The notes below the pieces were generated by a model. The model saw nothing but the letters and a program-made list of their open reading frames with translations. It made no database searches and was not told where the DNA came from. A stretch of DNA of 64,000 bases. Origin: Ophiodon elongatus. Its lineage: Eukaryota > Chordata > Actinopteri > Perciformes > Hexagrammidae. Location of the stretch: the NCBI GenBank assembly GCA_016806645.1, contig JACSYO010000503.1, forward strand, positions 2,218,501-2,282,500, given 5' to 3'. Numbering within the stretch: position 1 is the first letter of the stretch; each line of letters begins with the position of its first letter. Shown in pieces: positions 36,820 through 48,779 of the stretch. Both the position numbers and the translations under genes were made by a program.

Positions 36820-36888
36820 TGCCTTAATTAATAAAAAGTGTAATCAGCAGATTAATCAATAATGAAAATAATCATTAGTCACAGCCCT
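36820..36888 (-). repeat. end of the 'gattaatcg' dispersed repeat
   Basis: 'cagcagattaatcaataatgaaaataatcattagtcacagccct' is the complement of the start of a very common fish repeat ('gggctgcaactaatgattattttcatta...'). It lies directly beside the previous repeat. Other copies in this window: 38342, 45120 and 59568. Confidence 0.7.
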
Positions 36889-37425
36889 AATTATTCGTTA
36901 CACCTGAAGCTCAGGAAGCGTTTTCTTGTAATGTCTTTTGTGAATACACAGCTGAAGCTATATTTTGCAAGCTTGTCTAACTCGCACCTGCTGCCTGAAC
37001 TTTAATTAACCATGCAGGTAAAACGGACACCAGCTGAGGGGAAGTCCTAAGTCTTTATCTCATTCACACCTTTAGAAAATAAAAATGACTAACAATAAGG
37101 GCCATTTAATAATATTAGAGACGGTAGCACTGCTTGACTAACCTACCTACCGCTTGTGGTGCAGTGTTTTTAATTAGCAAGACCTGTCATCTGATTAGAT
37201 AAGGATGCATGAATGTCATAGATACAGAAATACACACATTGTGTGTCCAGTCAGACAAAGTACTAAGAATACAACCTTGGTTTTCGGTGAAAACTTTGTA
37301 TTTTTTAGCTGAAATGTCCACTTTTCAGACACTGAAAAGAAAAGAGCTTTGTTTTTAGCTTAACAGCCATGTATTGTTAATGCAGTGGGTTTGGCAGAGT
37401 TACTCCCAATCCACATTGTTGTTGT
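36889..37425. other. unique non-coding segment
   Basis: AT-rich, no gene, no recognised repeat. Confidence 0.4.
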
Positions 37426-38132
37426 TTTGTGCATTTGAACATTAACAGAGCTAAGAGTCCACAGCCATGCTAGCAGCTCTGTGAGGCTCTACAGCACAGT
37501 GGTGCAGTGGTGCTTTGTGCTAAATGCTAAAGTCAGCATTCAAATCCACATGCTTACTTGGCTAAACATTTACGTTTAGCGTGTTAACAGTGACATTTGC
37601 TTATCAGCACTAAACATGAAGTACAGCTCAGGCTTTTGAGATGTCATGAGATTTGCAGGTATTTGGTCACAAACTACAGTATTGGATGGATTATATCCCC
37701 CCCTGATGAGAACAGTAATGTCAGCATTTCATGGTAATTCATCCAATACATGTCAAGATATTTCACTCACAACTACAAATGTCAATCTCATGATGGCGCT
37801 AGAGGAAAATACAGATGGTCACCCATGCCACTAGCATGACCAAAAGTTGTATGCCTACTCTAAACTTTTTGTGGTTTGACTCTTAGTGCTAATACCAGAG
37901 GGCAAATTTATACCCTGCAAAGCAGCTTATATTTGGGACACGATGAATATATATTGTAAGCCACCCACTAACAAGCCTGCACAGCTTCTGCTTATGTTGC
38001 TACACAACTATAGTACAAAGCACAGTCCAACCTACACCAAAGAGAACCATATGAGTATTCTGCTATTTGATAGTCAAGTTCAAACCCAGTGTAGGTGAAA
38101 GCAATGCATTGGAAGGGCTTTGCCTCAAACTT
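37426..38132 (+). repeat. dispersed repeat block B
   Basis: Contains the ordered words of a well-known fish repeat: 'catgctagcagctctgtgaggct', 'gctaaatgctaaagtcagcat', 'gcactaaacatgaagtacagctcagg', 'ttgcaggtatttggtcacaaac', 'aatgtcaatctcatgatggcgctagagg'. It is followed by the 'cacagtccaacctacaccaaagaga' and 'ggaagggctttgcc' segment shared with block A. Colinear with block A but without the insertion found there. Confidence 0.8.
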
Positions 38133-38341
38133 TTTAGGTGTTGAAAAGTGCCTCATTTTCTAGCTTGACAGCCTTGTGTTGTTGTGTTGATATAATGGGC
38201 TCAGAAAATGCTTCTGAAAGGGAAAGTGTTTATACAAACTCAAAGAGGAGAGTGCACCTTCTTAAATTAACTAAAAAATGAAAATCAGCAACATTTAAGT
38301 AGCGTGCATGTTTTCATAATGCATTCTTAATAGATCATATC

Positions 38342-38665
38342 ACAACTAGGGTTGCAACTTGTTGATTTTCATTTTCGTTTCCTTTGTAGATGAGTTATCA
38401 TTCAGTCAAATTCTCTAAAGCCCAAAGTGAGGTCTTTAAATTGCGTGTCTTATCCAACTATGTTTACTCATATGAGACAAAGAAAACCATGCAATGTTTG
38501 ATATTTTTGCTTCAAAAACTACTCCGTGATTAGATATTGATTAAGTTCCTGTCAATTGAGTAATTGTTTAAGCTGTAATCAAAAGACTCATTCAATTTGA
38601 CCAACAGAAAATTAACAGCTATTTTGTAACGATTCATTATTTGAGCCAAGTTTCCAGAAAAAAAA
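38342..38665 (+). repeat. 'gattaatcg' dispersed repeat
   Basis: Starts 'agggttgcaacttgttgattttcatt', then 'cagtcaaattctctaaagcccaaagtgaggtctttaaa' and 'tatccaactatgtttactcatatgagacaaagaaaacca', and ends 'gtaacgattcattatttgagcc'. This is the order of the common fish repeat, at moderate divergence. Confidence 0.65.
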
Positions 38666-39693
38666 GCTAAACATTCTCTGATTTCAACTTGTTTAATGTC
38701 AGTTATTTTAGGATACACAATTTTAGATTTTTGTTGTCACATAGGATTGTAAATTGAATCTTTGGGTTAGAATTATCATATATTTTCTTGACAAAATCAT
38801 TGACTTATCACAAAAACGGGTCAACAGACCAATTGATGATGGCAGTAAAGCAGCCCTGAACTGACATCTCATTTAACTGAAACTATGACTTGAGCCAGAC
38901 AAGCATCCATATCTCTATTCACTAGATTGTATCCCCCAGTCGTGTTTTCTAATTTTTGGGTAGTGATGACATGTAGACTCTGTATCATGAGTCATTTAAT
39001 ATAGCGTAGAGCAGCTAGGCTAAGGGGCATATGGCCATGTTGGAGCAGAGCCATGTGGCTTGAAGCGGGGTAAACGGATGGGCAGAGATTGTTGGTGCAT
39101 TAGCAGTTCGGCTCCGCATCATGTTTCACTGTTGTTTCTACAGAGAGCGAACACTGTTTATCCAACAGCAGTGAATAAAACATTACAATAATATTCTTTT
39201 TTTTTTTTTTTGCTGCATGTTATAAGAAGTTGGTTTTCCAGGGAATTATGGCTGTCACACTGTAAATACCGTTTGTCTGTGCATAAAGATGAGAGAGAGC
39301 GAAAAGGAGAGACAGAAGGAGAGGGAGAACGTCTGTGATCCACTAAAATATCCTTGGCGACAAAAGACGCTGTATTCACACATTATTCACGGACAGTTTG
39401 TACCAACACTAACATTCTGCTGAGGCTATGATCGGCTGTGATCGGCTAAATGCACTAGAGGAAATGCTGCTGCAGAGCCACGGAGCTGACGATGGCCTGT
39501 GTGCATTGACTGTTGATTACGGGGAGAGCCTCTGATTCCATCTATTTCATATTCATGAGCCAAATGGTTCATGTTGTATTATTCATGAACAAATTAGACA
39601 CTCAAAACATAAGCGTGAGCAAGGCCGTATGCTGAATGTATAGAGACCATCCTATGGACCTGTTGAAATGAGCTGCTGAGGCCTAATCTATCT
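38666..39693. other. unique non-coding segment
   Basis: T-run at 39196-39212 and a GA-rich tract at 39288-39330. 39400-39600 has repeated TATTCATGA and GATCGGCT words. No gene recognised. Confidence 0.4.
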
Positions 39694-40263
39694 CCATAGA
39701 AATGCAATGGGAGTAAAAAAAGACATTGAACTGTTCTGCCATGGTCATTTGACAAAAAGAAACTGGCAATTGTTGTTAGTTGTTATGGCGATAACACATG
39801 ACAGTGGGGTCATAAATTGTCGTCGTAGCTCGCCAGGAAGAGAGTGGACGCAGCTCTCGGATAGCTGGCTAATTAGCTTGTTAGGTAGCTTGTGCTTCCC
39901 CAGAGTAGTGGGGAGTGATGCAGAGGGACCATTAGACCCACAGCTGCTGCTGTTCGGCTCATTTTATGTGACCAGTGTAGCATTGAAGCATGGCGGAATT
40001 AGCAAGCTAGCTCACTAGCCAGCTGCTTCCTAGTAGGCTAGCTAGCTGGTTTATTCCACCATGCTTTAATGCTACACTGGTTCCAGAAAAGAAGCTTGTT
40101 TTAGACATCACTGCAAAACCTCAACTCCAGTGAGGCCGCGACTTGCTGTAAGTCGGTTTAGCTTGTATGGAAGTTAGCTTACTACAGTGGTCTCAATGGC
40201 AACAGCCCACGTAAAAATGGCCACCGCTCTGACCATCCTGCCGTGTTGATTTGAATGGGAATG
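39694..40263 (-). mobile_element. inverted copy of the 33725-34282 element
   Basis: The complement begins 'cattcccattcaaatcaacacggcaggatggtcagagc', contains 'aagctaaaccgacttacagcaagtc', two 'catgctt.aatgctacactgg' copies and 'gagctgcgtccactctcttc', and ends 'catttctatgg'. These match the element at 33725 in order. The copy here carries an additional GCTAGC-rich segment, and the repeated motif 'agcatggtggaat/agcatggcggaat' near 39985-40065 forms an internal inverted repeat. Confidence 0.72.
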
Positions 40264-40425
40264 TCAATTATATTTATTTCTTTATTTTTAATTAATTAAT
40301 TAATTTACCAGGGACAGTGCACATTAATCAACCTTTCAGTTTCTACCGCAATGTAAGTGTGCCAGAGTGAGCACGAGAGCTAATTTCCATCTGTAGTCCC
40401 TGGGCAGCGTATTACAAACTCCTAT
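40264..40425 (-). mobile_element. LINE-like 3' end with (TAAA)n tail
   Basis: The complement reads 'ccagatggaaattagctct', 'ggcacac', 'aaaggttgattaatgtgcactgtccctggtaaatt' and then TAAT/AAAT repeats. This matches 42871-43025, which lies in the opposite orientation. The (TAAA)-type tail fits a non-LTR retrotransposon or SINE. It abuts the previous element. Confidence 0.6.
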
Positions 40426-42074
40426 TCTGTTTCTATGTAGCCTGTATCTCACCCTTTATTTTGGTACACAATCCTGGGCTGCTGTCCTCACAGCAGTTTC
40501 CACCATCTACAAGCAGTAGTGAAGCGAAGACAGTCTTTTTTTATGTATTTATATCCTGTTTACTGTATGAGGTTGAGAGCTGACCGGCTTGTAAGAGAAC
40601 CGGCTTTGTTCTGCCTCTCTGATCAGCTGGCTTGCCGGCAGTCGGGACGGAGCAACAGAAGTGTGTCCAATCAAGCTGAGCCCTGTTTTTAAAAGGCCCC
40701 GCGGTCCTCGGGCAGAGGCCGCGTTTATGACCCAAAATCGAGGAGACAAGCCTGGCCCTCTTCCAAGCCCTCAAGCTTGTGTATTCTGTTTGAGCATATC
40801 CAGAGGAAAGGGCAGCGCTGCAAGGAGGCCCCGTGAGACACCTGTACATGTGTAACTGACTGTGTGTGTCTGTGTGAGTGAGCGAGAGAGAGCAAGTGTG
40901 TCTGTGTAAACGGTGTTTAGGGTGGAAGAAATCCTTGTTAACCTTCAAACCTGCTATGATTGTTTTCTTGTGTGTGCGTGTGAGAGAGACATAGCAATAA
41001 CAATGGAATCATTAGATGCACAGTGTAAATAGTATCACAACGGAAGAAATATTCAGGTCAGTAAAAAACAAAAATGACGACAACAGCATATTGTCACCGT
41101 CAGCCATAATAAATACAGTCTGCTCAGTGTTGCTGGGAAATTACCTTGGACAAAGTCAATTTTAAAAAGCACTTAATTTACATTATCCAAATGAAAAACA
41201 GTATTGTTTGTGATGACAATGCGGTTGGTCAATTACTGTAATGGTGTGGATTTATGGCACATTAGGTGATCAGAGTGTTTCATACCGCAGTGTGTCTCAT
41301 CTCTTCCTGGGTTGATCCCTAAACCGAAGGTCACAATCGCAATGCAATGACTTTGTGAGCCTGAAATCTATTTGAACGAACCCTTTGTCTAAAATTGACT
41401 GGGAATTACATAGATTGATTGTGGTTGCTGACGAAAAATATGAAATTCCTGGTGAGTATCATCGCTTAATATTTGGTAATGGCCTGTAGAAAGGATGCTG
41501 TGAAGATACTGAATATCATTTCACACCTCGAAACGCTTCGAAACACACTTCAGAAACGCTTCCACCTCACATAATTGCACATACATTGTTTAAATTCTTT
41601 AAGAATCTTATTTCCAAACATGCGCAACAGGAATTAATTGCACCGATACAACAGGAATGTTAGCTGCATGCATACTTTGAGTCAGCCACCTCAACGGGTA
41701 TTTGTGTTGTTTTCCTGTAATGGTTTGTTTTCCTCCGAGAGGATCCATGCCAGCATGGCCCGCAATTTTGCCCCGCTCCTGGTGATCAATAGGCATTAAC
41801 TTGAGACAAGTGCTTTGTCAAGTAGGTTGTTCAGCGGGTGATTGGCAGCTCTCTGCTTTACTCAGACGTGAACATGAAACCTCCCTACACCTGATTGAGC
41901 CAATGCTCTTCTCAGCCGGAATGAATGATGAATTCCACTCATTGGGCGCTCATTGCTACGTGCTTGTGATTTTAAAAAAAAACAAAAAAAAAAACACATT
42001 GCAGCTGTTCTGGAGCTCGGAAATTATCCATCAAAATCTGTTTCTTGATCAGTCTCAGGTGGATAAACGGCCCC
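40426..42074. other. unique non-coding segment
   Basis: 40650-40760 is GC-rich and carries chance frames on both strands. An A-rich tract lies at 41972-41996. No gene recognised. Confidence 0.4.
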
Positions 42075-42195
42075 ACTGTCACCTCACAGCAATAAGGTCC
42101 TGGGACTGAACCTGGACCCTGTTTTCACCCAGGTTTCCTCCGAAGCCATGTTAGGAATACTACAAGAGACTAATTCTGAATTGCTGTTTGCCCCA
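42075..42195 (+). mobile_element. degenerate L2-type LINE 3' end
   Basis: 'cacctcacagcaataaggtcctgggactgaacctgg' and 'cacccaggtttcctccgaagccatgttagg' followed by 'taattctgaattgc' keep the order of the fish L2 3' region seen better at 20548-20880. Confidence 0.6.
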
Positions 42196-42823
42196 TGGCA
42201 CTGGTTCCTAAATGGCCACTGCTCTTAAATAGTTAAGACAAAGAACACTATTCAGAGTGCCACGACATTAGTGGTGTATACATTTTTTTTCACTATTATT
42301 ATTTCACCAGGAAGACTATCAGTACAGCAGCGCCAGGCACCACCTTCCCCGGGCTCAGACTATCAACTGAAACTGGTCCTCACTGTGAGGCTTCAGTAAC
42401 GTGCAACAGTCCGCTTAATCTGCCACCAACTGGCGTGTGCAACACATTGTAATTCTGAACTTAATGGTAAAGTATGTTATCAAGCTAAATCATGTGAATA
42501 TTAAAGGGATTGTGCAGTAATAAAAAAAATGAAAATATATCTTTTTTTTTAATTATATCTATATACATACATGTTTTTAGTATTTAGTCTTTGTCACACA
42601 GTTTCCAAACCTCTTTGCAAAAACATCTAATATTCACCTGATTTGACATCTCAAGTAAGGATGTTAATGATTAATAGTTTAACCGTATATAATTATTATT
42701 AATATTTTAAAGCTGAGCAAAACTTAGAGGAGCAGCTTGTCACTTAAAGGAGAACATCTGGTCCACCTTTAAGGTCAGTCCACTTTAAGCCTGAGCCGGT
42801 ATTGTGGCTAGCTTCGAGGTGTA
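42196..42823. other. AT-rich non-coding segment
   Basis: T and A runs near 42540, otherwise unique. No gene. Confidence 0.4.
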
Positions 42824-42870
42824 TATATATCTATATAGATATAGATATATATATCTATATAGATATATAT
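42824..42870. repeat. (TA)n/(TATAGA)n microsatellite
   Basis: Alternating TATATATC and TATAGATA words forming near-palindromes. Confidence 0.9.
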
Positions 42871-43025
42871 AGTGTTTGCTGTGGCATTGTACACAGGGAT
42901 TACAGATGAAAATTAGCTCTCTAGCTAACTCTGGCACATCTACACTGAGGTGGAAGCTGAAATGTTGATTAATGTGCACTGTCCCTGGTAAATACATAAA
43001 TAAATAACTAGATAAATTCATCAAT
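42871..43025 (+). mobile_element. LINE-like 3' end with (TAAA)n tail
   Basis: 'acagatgaaaattagctctctagctaactctggcacatc', 'gaaatgttgattaatgtgcactgtccctggtaaata', then (CATAAATAAATAA). This is the same family as 40264-40425, in opposite orientation about 2.5 kb away. Confidence 0.62.
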
Positions 43026-43035
43026 AGTAAGCACA

Positions 43036-43036
<1 letters not shown>

Positions 43037-43078
<42 letters not shown>
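43037..43078. repeat. (CT)n microsatellite
   Basis: About 20 uninterrupted CT dinucleotides, 12 bp after the LINE-like tail. Confidence 0.97.
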
Positions 43079-43081
<3 letters not shown>

Positions 43082-45119
43082 TACACTGGTGCAAACCCTG
43101 CTAGAGTATGCCAGGCAGACACACAGCTCACAACCTCGCAGCTAAGCAAACTGATGCAGTGGAGACTCGCGGGGGAAAGTGGCAGCAACAATGCATGCTA
43201 CATTGGGTCTGCTAACTCTCCTGGTCAAGTGAACTGGGGACACGGTTGCCTGTTTTTGCACATACCAGGTTAATAAAGTCGCTGGGCGGCTTTTCAGGCA
43301 TCACAACCACAGCGCCCTTGCATGCAAGGCACTCATTTTGACGGGTAATGAATGGTTAACGAGGGTAAAGACAAATGAAATCCCTAATGTCAAGTTACGC
43401 AGATGAAATCATAGAGACATGTACGTTGCCTTTGCTTGCATAGTGAAACAATGTGAAGCATTTAGCATGTCAAATATATTAAATTATAAAGCAGTTGCAC
43501 ACTCATGTGCAGCTCTCTGTAGAGCAAAAACTGTCTAAATGGTGAGGTACGATTCGATGAATAGGAATTTGCACGACAAAGGCCTGATCCATCAGTGGCT
43601 GGGGAGGCAGGGGATGAGGCAGTGGACTTCGAGATGTGCAACAGGAGGGATAATTTAATTATTGAAAATCTTGCGGGCTCCATCCTTTTCCTTTCCCCTG
43701 CGGTGTTCAAGGTTAATTATCATAAGTTCAGGCCAATCCACCGCCAAGGCACGAGGGAGGGGACCGGAGGAAAAGGCGCCACACCGAAATTCAATTTTAT
43801 TAAGATGATTGTGCATTCAAGCAACATTTTCCATCACGCATTGATTCTTCAGCGGAGACTACCGTCGGGCAGCTTCAAAGAGTTGCCCCGATTTTTCTAC
43901 ATAACTTACTGCGTGTCCTCTCCTCTCCCTGACATCACAGAGAATAGACCAAAAAACAATGCAGGACATTTACTGAAGGGACCAAGTGCGTGTAAAAGGT
44001 AATATGACATGTCTTCTGAACCGTGTCCTAAACTGAGGCTCTTGGCTGTGAGATTAACTGAGGTGTTTGGCTTTTGGAAAAGGCGCTGCAGATAGACGCG
44101 GGCCATTCCAGACAGCAGCGTGTTAGCGTGTCTCAGCCGTTTAGAGGATTGCTTGTGTAATGCCATCTGTATTCAGGGGATGAACACCCACTTTTACACC
44201 AGGGCAGAGAGAGAGGAGCAACAGTGACTTCAGCCAACATCTGTCGCTTTCCCTCTATCTTCCATTCACTCATCCGCCAGTCGCTTTCATCCACTTAGAA
44301 TCGTGACACAAGACCGGATATGTTAATTGAAGAAACAATTCACTCTGAATAAAAATGAATATGAAGGATAAAAGCATTTGTGAATGTGTAACATGAACTG
44401 CTACAAAACAGAACGGGGATTGGCTTCTGATTTAATAAATCATTTGTTCTTCCTCATTTGTGAAGTGAAACAACAAGAAATCCAGTTTACGAAATCCACA
44501 CGTGCAATTTTCCATGGAGAAATTAAGGTTTAATTACTAAACCCGAAGGCCTTTAGATTATATTGACATTTTTATCCGAGCTGTTTTTGTCATGAATACT
44601 ATCACATGAAATACAAATATCACACGGCAAAACACTTTTCTTTCTTCAAAATTAGGTTTTCTGAGCTTTCGCAACTTGAATATAGGCATCAACCAATTAA
44701 AGTTGATGAATGGACATCTTAAAAATGTACACTACAGTGTACAACAACACGGATGCTCCGTAGTCCAAACCAAGACGACAAACTTTATTAATCCTTTTTA
44801 ACCTTGACAAAGGCAGCGCAGACCAGATCCGCTCTTTTTGACCTTCGACATATACACTGTAACTGTTTACCTGGAGAATTCACTCATAAAACTCATAAGA
44901 TAGCTTCCGGAGCTTCGGCTATACAATAATTTAGCCCAGACAGACTGCCAGACGATGCTCCAGGTCAATAGGAGCTCGGACGTTGGTCCACTGAACGACT
45001 CTATTCAAACCTTTTATTGAAAAAGTGCTGCAACTGTCACAAATTTGCTGCCTGTATGAATAGTTTTGACTCAAAATAATGGTGGAACTCTTTATTCAGA
45101 GGTTTTAGTAGAAGGTGCA
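43079..45119. other. unique non-coding DNA
   Basis: 43600-43860 is repeat-free with TAATTTAATTATTG and GGTTAATTATCATAAG, a weak enhancer candidate. The 135-codon plus frame across 43595-44002 starts at GTG and has no domain, so I treat it as chance. No gene recognised. Confidence 0.38.
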
Positions 45120-45362
45120 AACTAGAGTTGAAATGATTAGGGAATAGATAGAAAAATAATTGTTTTGATAAAGAAAATTCAAGAAAAATGCACTTCCTTG
45201 TTCCAGCAACTCAAATGTAAGGATTTTGTTGCTTTATTTTTCTTGTGATCCTAAACTTTCTTTAAGTTTTGGACATTTTTCACAATTTAAAAAAAATCTA
45301 AATAAAGAAATTGGCAGATTCACTGATAATGGAAATTATTTTTCGTTGTAGACCTTGTGCAG
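45120..45362 (-). repeat. 'gattaatcg' dispersed repeat, inverted
   Basis: Ends 'ggcagattcactgataatggaaattatttttcgttgtagacct', the complement of the family start, with 'aacttaaagaaagtttaggatcac' in the body on the complement. Strongly diverged. Confidence 0.55.
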
Positions 45363-48300
45363 AACATGTTGTATTCAGTTATGAATCCTTGCAAATATCG
45401 TGTGCCTTATAAAGCAGAATCACTTTAAAACTACACAGGGCTGCACATGACTCCATTCATTTTATTAATTTGTTGATGTTAATATCATACATTACATTAA
45501 AAGAAAAGTCAAATGGTTCAAATTGGTACGAATCCAAGTTCAAAGCGAGGACTCAAGAACATGTTTTCAGCAATTTCCACAAATCAGTTCATCAATGTAT
45601 CCAGGAAACTGGGGTCCATATAGCTGCCTACACAAACATATGAACCAAATGTACCCACAATTGAATAATTTCTTTGTATTAAATACTTTGAAGGTCCCAA
45701 AGCAGTTGTTGTTCATGCTCACATGGAACGACTATTAAGAACTTGTTGGTTGGGTTGTACGCAGCAGCATAGAGGGGCTCGCTAAGGGGCTACATTATAT
45801 GCATTTTTTTCATCACAAAAGTATTGAAACAAGGTCAAGATGTAGAGAAACAGAAATCAATGAACAGCGATGAGTTTTTGAGACAGCTCGTTGTAAAATG
45901 CTGTTTCATGGGACTAAAAGGCTCCGATCATTAGATCGGTAACAGGCTCGCCAAACGACCCTCCTGTTTGGTTTCTTGTCTTGACCTTCTCTTTTACCAT
46001 GGCATCGGATACAAGACAAAGATGCTCATTCTGAAATAGACCGCCATTGGCCGCCTCTTTCAGCCGGCATTATCCAATCTACTTTGCAAGGTCACAGTCG
46101 CTGCATCTTGTGTTTAACGCCGCCCAAGACGATTGTGATTGATTGTAAGACGTTTTTTTCCCTTTATCAGAATAGATCTTTCTTTAGCGCTGACAGCGCT
46201 GTGGAGATACGTCTGGCTAATGCAAGACTAGAAAAGACGTGACACCTGACATCTCTGTAATAGTAAACGGTCCATGATGCACATCGACATGACGCCGCCA
46301 TGCACAGTTTGCCATCACTTGATCCTATAGAAATTGTTGGTGGAGTTTGTCTGTTATTAATGATAATGGGGAAAAAAAGAGCCAGACAATGTGATGCTGT
46401 GAATTAAAGCTTTCTGTTGACAAAGCAGTCACCCGCTGTTGTTTAGGAGACACCTCCTGTGTCTAAATGTGATGAGATTTTTTTGTCTTCATTTTATTTT
46501 TGGCGGTAGCTTTGGTGATAAATCATCATTGCTTTGTCCAAAAAAAGGACGAGTGTTTTGTTCGTCATTGTCCCCTTTATCCCTGCTGTGCTATTCATCT
46601 TCGCAAGGCAATCCCAATCCGCACTCTATTTTTGGCTTGCTCGAAAGTTATTTCAATTTTACTTACATTGTGTGTACCTCGACTGTCTGCAGGTGGCATT
46701 CTTTTATTTTATTTTTTTTGTGTGTTTGTTTGTTCACCCGCGTGGCTGTCGCTGCTCATGCCAACTGCCCCCCTATTTATTCCCCCAAAAAAGCTGCTGT
46801 TGCTGCTCCAAGAAAAGCAGAAGCATCATTTTCTGTGCTGAACAAGAGTTTTCGTTTCTACAAGACCTACGAGACACCGAGTGCTTGCACAGCAGATGTT
46901 AAAGTTTTCATGACCTGGATATATGTTGAACCGCTACTATGTGGTATGTCAATAGAGAACAATAGATGTCGCTATGTAGTTGTTACTTTCAGGTTTTGAT
47001 GTGTTTTAAATTGGTAATCAGAGGCTCCCATTGACTTTATTGTGTACTGCCTTTGTGTTTAAAGGCGATTAACATATAGATTAACATACATATGATTGCA
47101 GTATCTTTATGGGGCTTGTTGCCCATCTGTATTCTGGTAGGATTCTGGATCGATTGTAATACACCATCGGTCTTCTTTCACAAATGAGGAGCCTGAGTAA
47201 TATGTGCCTCACACAGAAATAACCCAGAGGAAGATTTTTGACTGTAGTCAACAGATAATTAAATAAAAAAATAAATAAAAAAGAAGCTGGAGGTTATATC
47301 CATTGATCTGAGCCACCTGCCAGAAAGACAATTAGTCTATTGGTTGGAATAAACAAGCACATCACAGACACTCTCACACATACTGTAGGATTATTTTGAC
47401 TCCAACCCTTTACCACTGCTGTCAGAACAAGGCTAACACACGAAACTTTGTTGTTCAAATATAGCTCAAAGGAGCACCTCTTTTTTTTTTACCCCACAGA
47501 CTGAACAGAGGGATGATCAGCACGCCCTATTTTTGTTTGCTATTAATTGACATGACATTATTTCGGTCTTGTAGTGTTTTTCAGGATCAAACAAACACAC
47601 CTGGTTGCTTAGTTTTTTTTGTTTCTTTTTAATGGGGCACGACATAATAGATGTAAACTCGTGCATGATTAAGTTTGTATGCAAATAGTGTCTGGATTTA
47701 TTAATAAACGAAACGGAACGGTTGAAATACTTTTTCTTTAAAAGTACATCTTAACATGCGTTTGCTTGTCTCAGACGTACTGTACGATAAAAAGGTAATG
47801 GTTTGTTTGTTTTTCATAGGTCACGTTGCGCATTTCCACATTTTAGATTCATTCTCGTGTCAGGAAGATGCCACCCGAGTGCAGTAGAAGTGTCTGGGCA
47901 GCAAGTCGCACCATTTAAACAGAAACACGTGATTAAAAAAAAAGAAGCCAGGAGCATGAGTGCTGAAAAACAGCCCTCTTAAATATTGTACATAGAAAAG
48001 CAGTCTATCATAGCTCTTTCCATTTTGGAGCGGGCCCTGATTTTAATTACTATACATGGTGAATTAGCTAATGAATAATGAATAGATTCCTCACACTAAG
48101 TGCTCTGACTGCTAATGCACTTGCATTTCTCTCACTACCCCCTCACACACTGCCAAAGTTGCTTTCTGATTCCGTCTTTTTTTAGGCCCTCTTCTCTCCA
48201 AGTCTGATTCACACACAATTTCTTCCCACCTCTGCTTTTTTTTCCCACTCTCATTCAGATTTGATTAGATTTTCCCTCTGTAAGGAATTATTTAGTGATG

Positions 48301-48559
48301 AGAGTCGAGAATGAGACGGAGTTAGAGAAAGGCTCCCGGATAGAGGGAGACAGATAGTGGTTCTCAGGGGAGTGGGGGGGGGGAGATAGGTGCTTCGAGG
48401 AAAGAGAGTGAAAAAGCTGGAGGATTAAGGTGCAGTGGAGCTGCAGACATGCAGAGTGAGACGGGGAAAGACAATGTAATCTATGTGCTCAGCGTGCATA
48501 ACTTCAAATTCCATGGAGTTTAGATAAATATATATGTAGGAATGCATATCTTCCCCATG
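45363..48559. other. unique non-coding DNA
   Basis: Mixed sequence with T-runs at 47482-47491 and an A/T-rich tract at 47256-47283. The 186-codon frame at 46439-46999 is accompanied by open overlapping frames in both other plus frames and is Cys/Phe/Leu-rich from T-rich sequence; it is not called a gene. 48371-48381 is a G-run. Confidence 0.42.
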
Positions 48560-48757
48560 TCTGCATCAATTTGTGCTCCGGTTTCCTCCCACAGGGCTCA
48601 GACGTGCAGGTTACATGAAGCGGAGGCTCCGTCTGTGAGTCTGTCTATATGTGTTTGCACTGTGATAGACTGGTGAGGGTGGTTCTCCCCCAGTGCATTA
48701 TGGGATAGGCTGCAGCCCCCCCAAAGGCACTGAGTGACATAGAAAATGGATGGAAGT
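48560..48757 (+). mobile_element. L2-type LINE 3' end
   Basis: 'gtgctccggtttcctcccacag', 'gtgcaggtta', 'gtgtttgcactgtgatagactggtgagggtggt', 'gggataggctgcagccccc' and 'atagaaaatggatgg' are the canonical successive words of a fish L2-clade 3' end, finishing with the ATGGATGG-type tail. Truncated, non-coding. Confidence 0.82.
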
Positions 48758-48779
48758 GTTTTAAAATATTTAAAACTGC

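Noticed and set aside
43595..44002. 135-codon plus-strand frame
   Set aside because: It begins at GTG, has no domain, and the underlying DNA has the texture of non-coding regulatory sequence.
46439..46999. 186-codon open frame, the longest outside the minisatellite and the poly-T antisense frame at 26475-27071
   Set aside because: The other two plus frames are also open over much of it. The peptide is Cys/Phe/Leu-rich from T-rich DNA, there is no domain or splice context, and the start is in unremarkable sequence.
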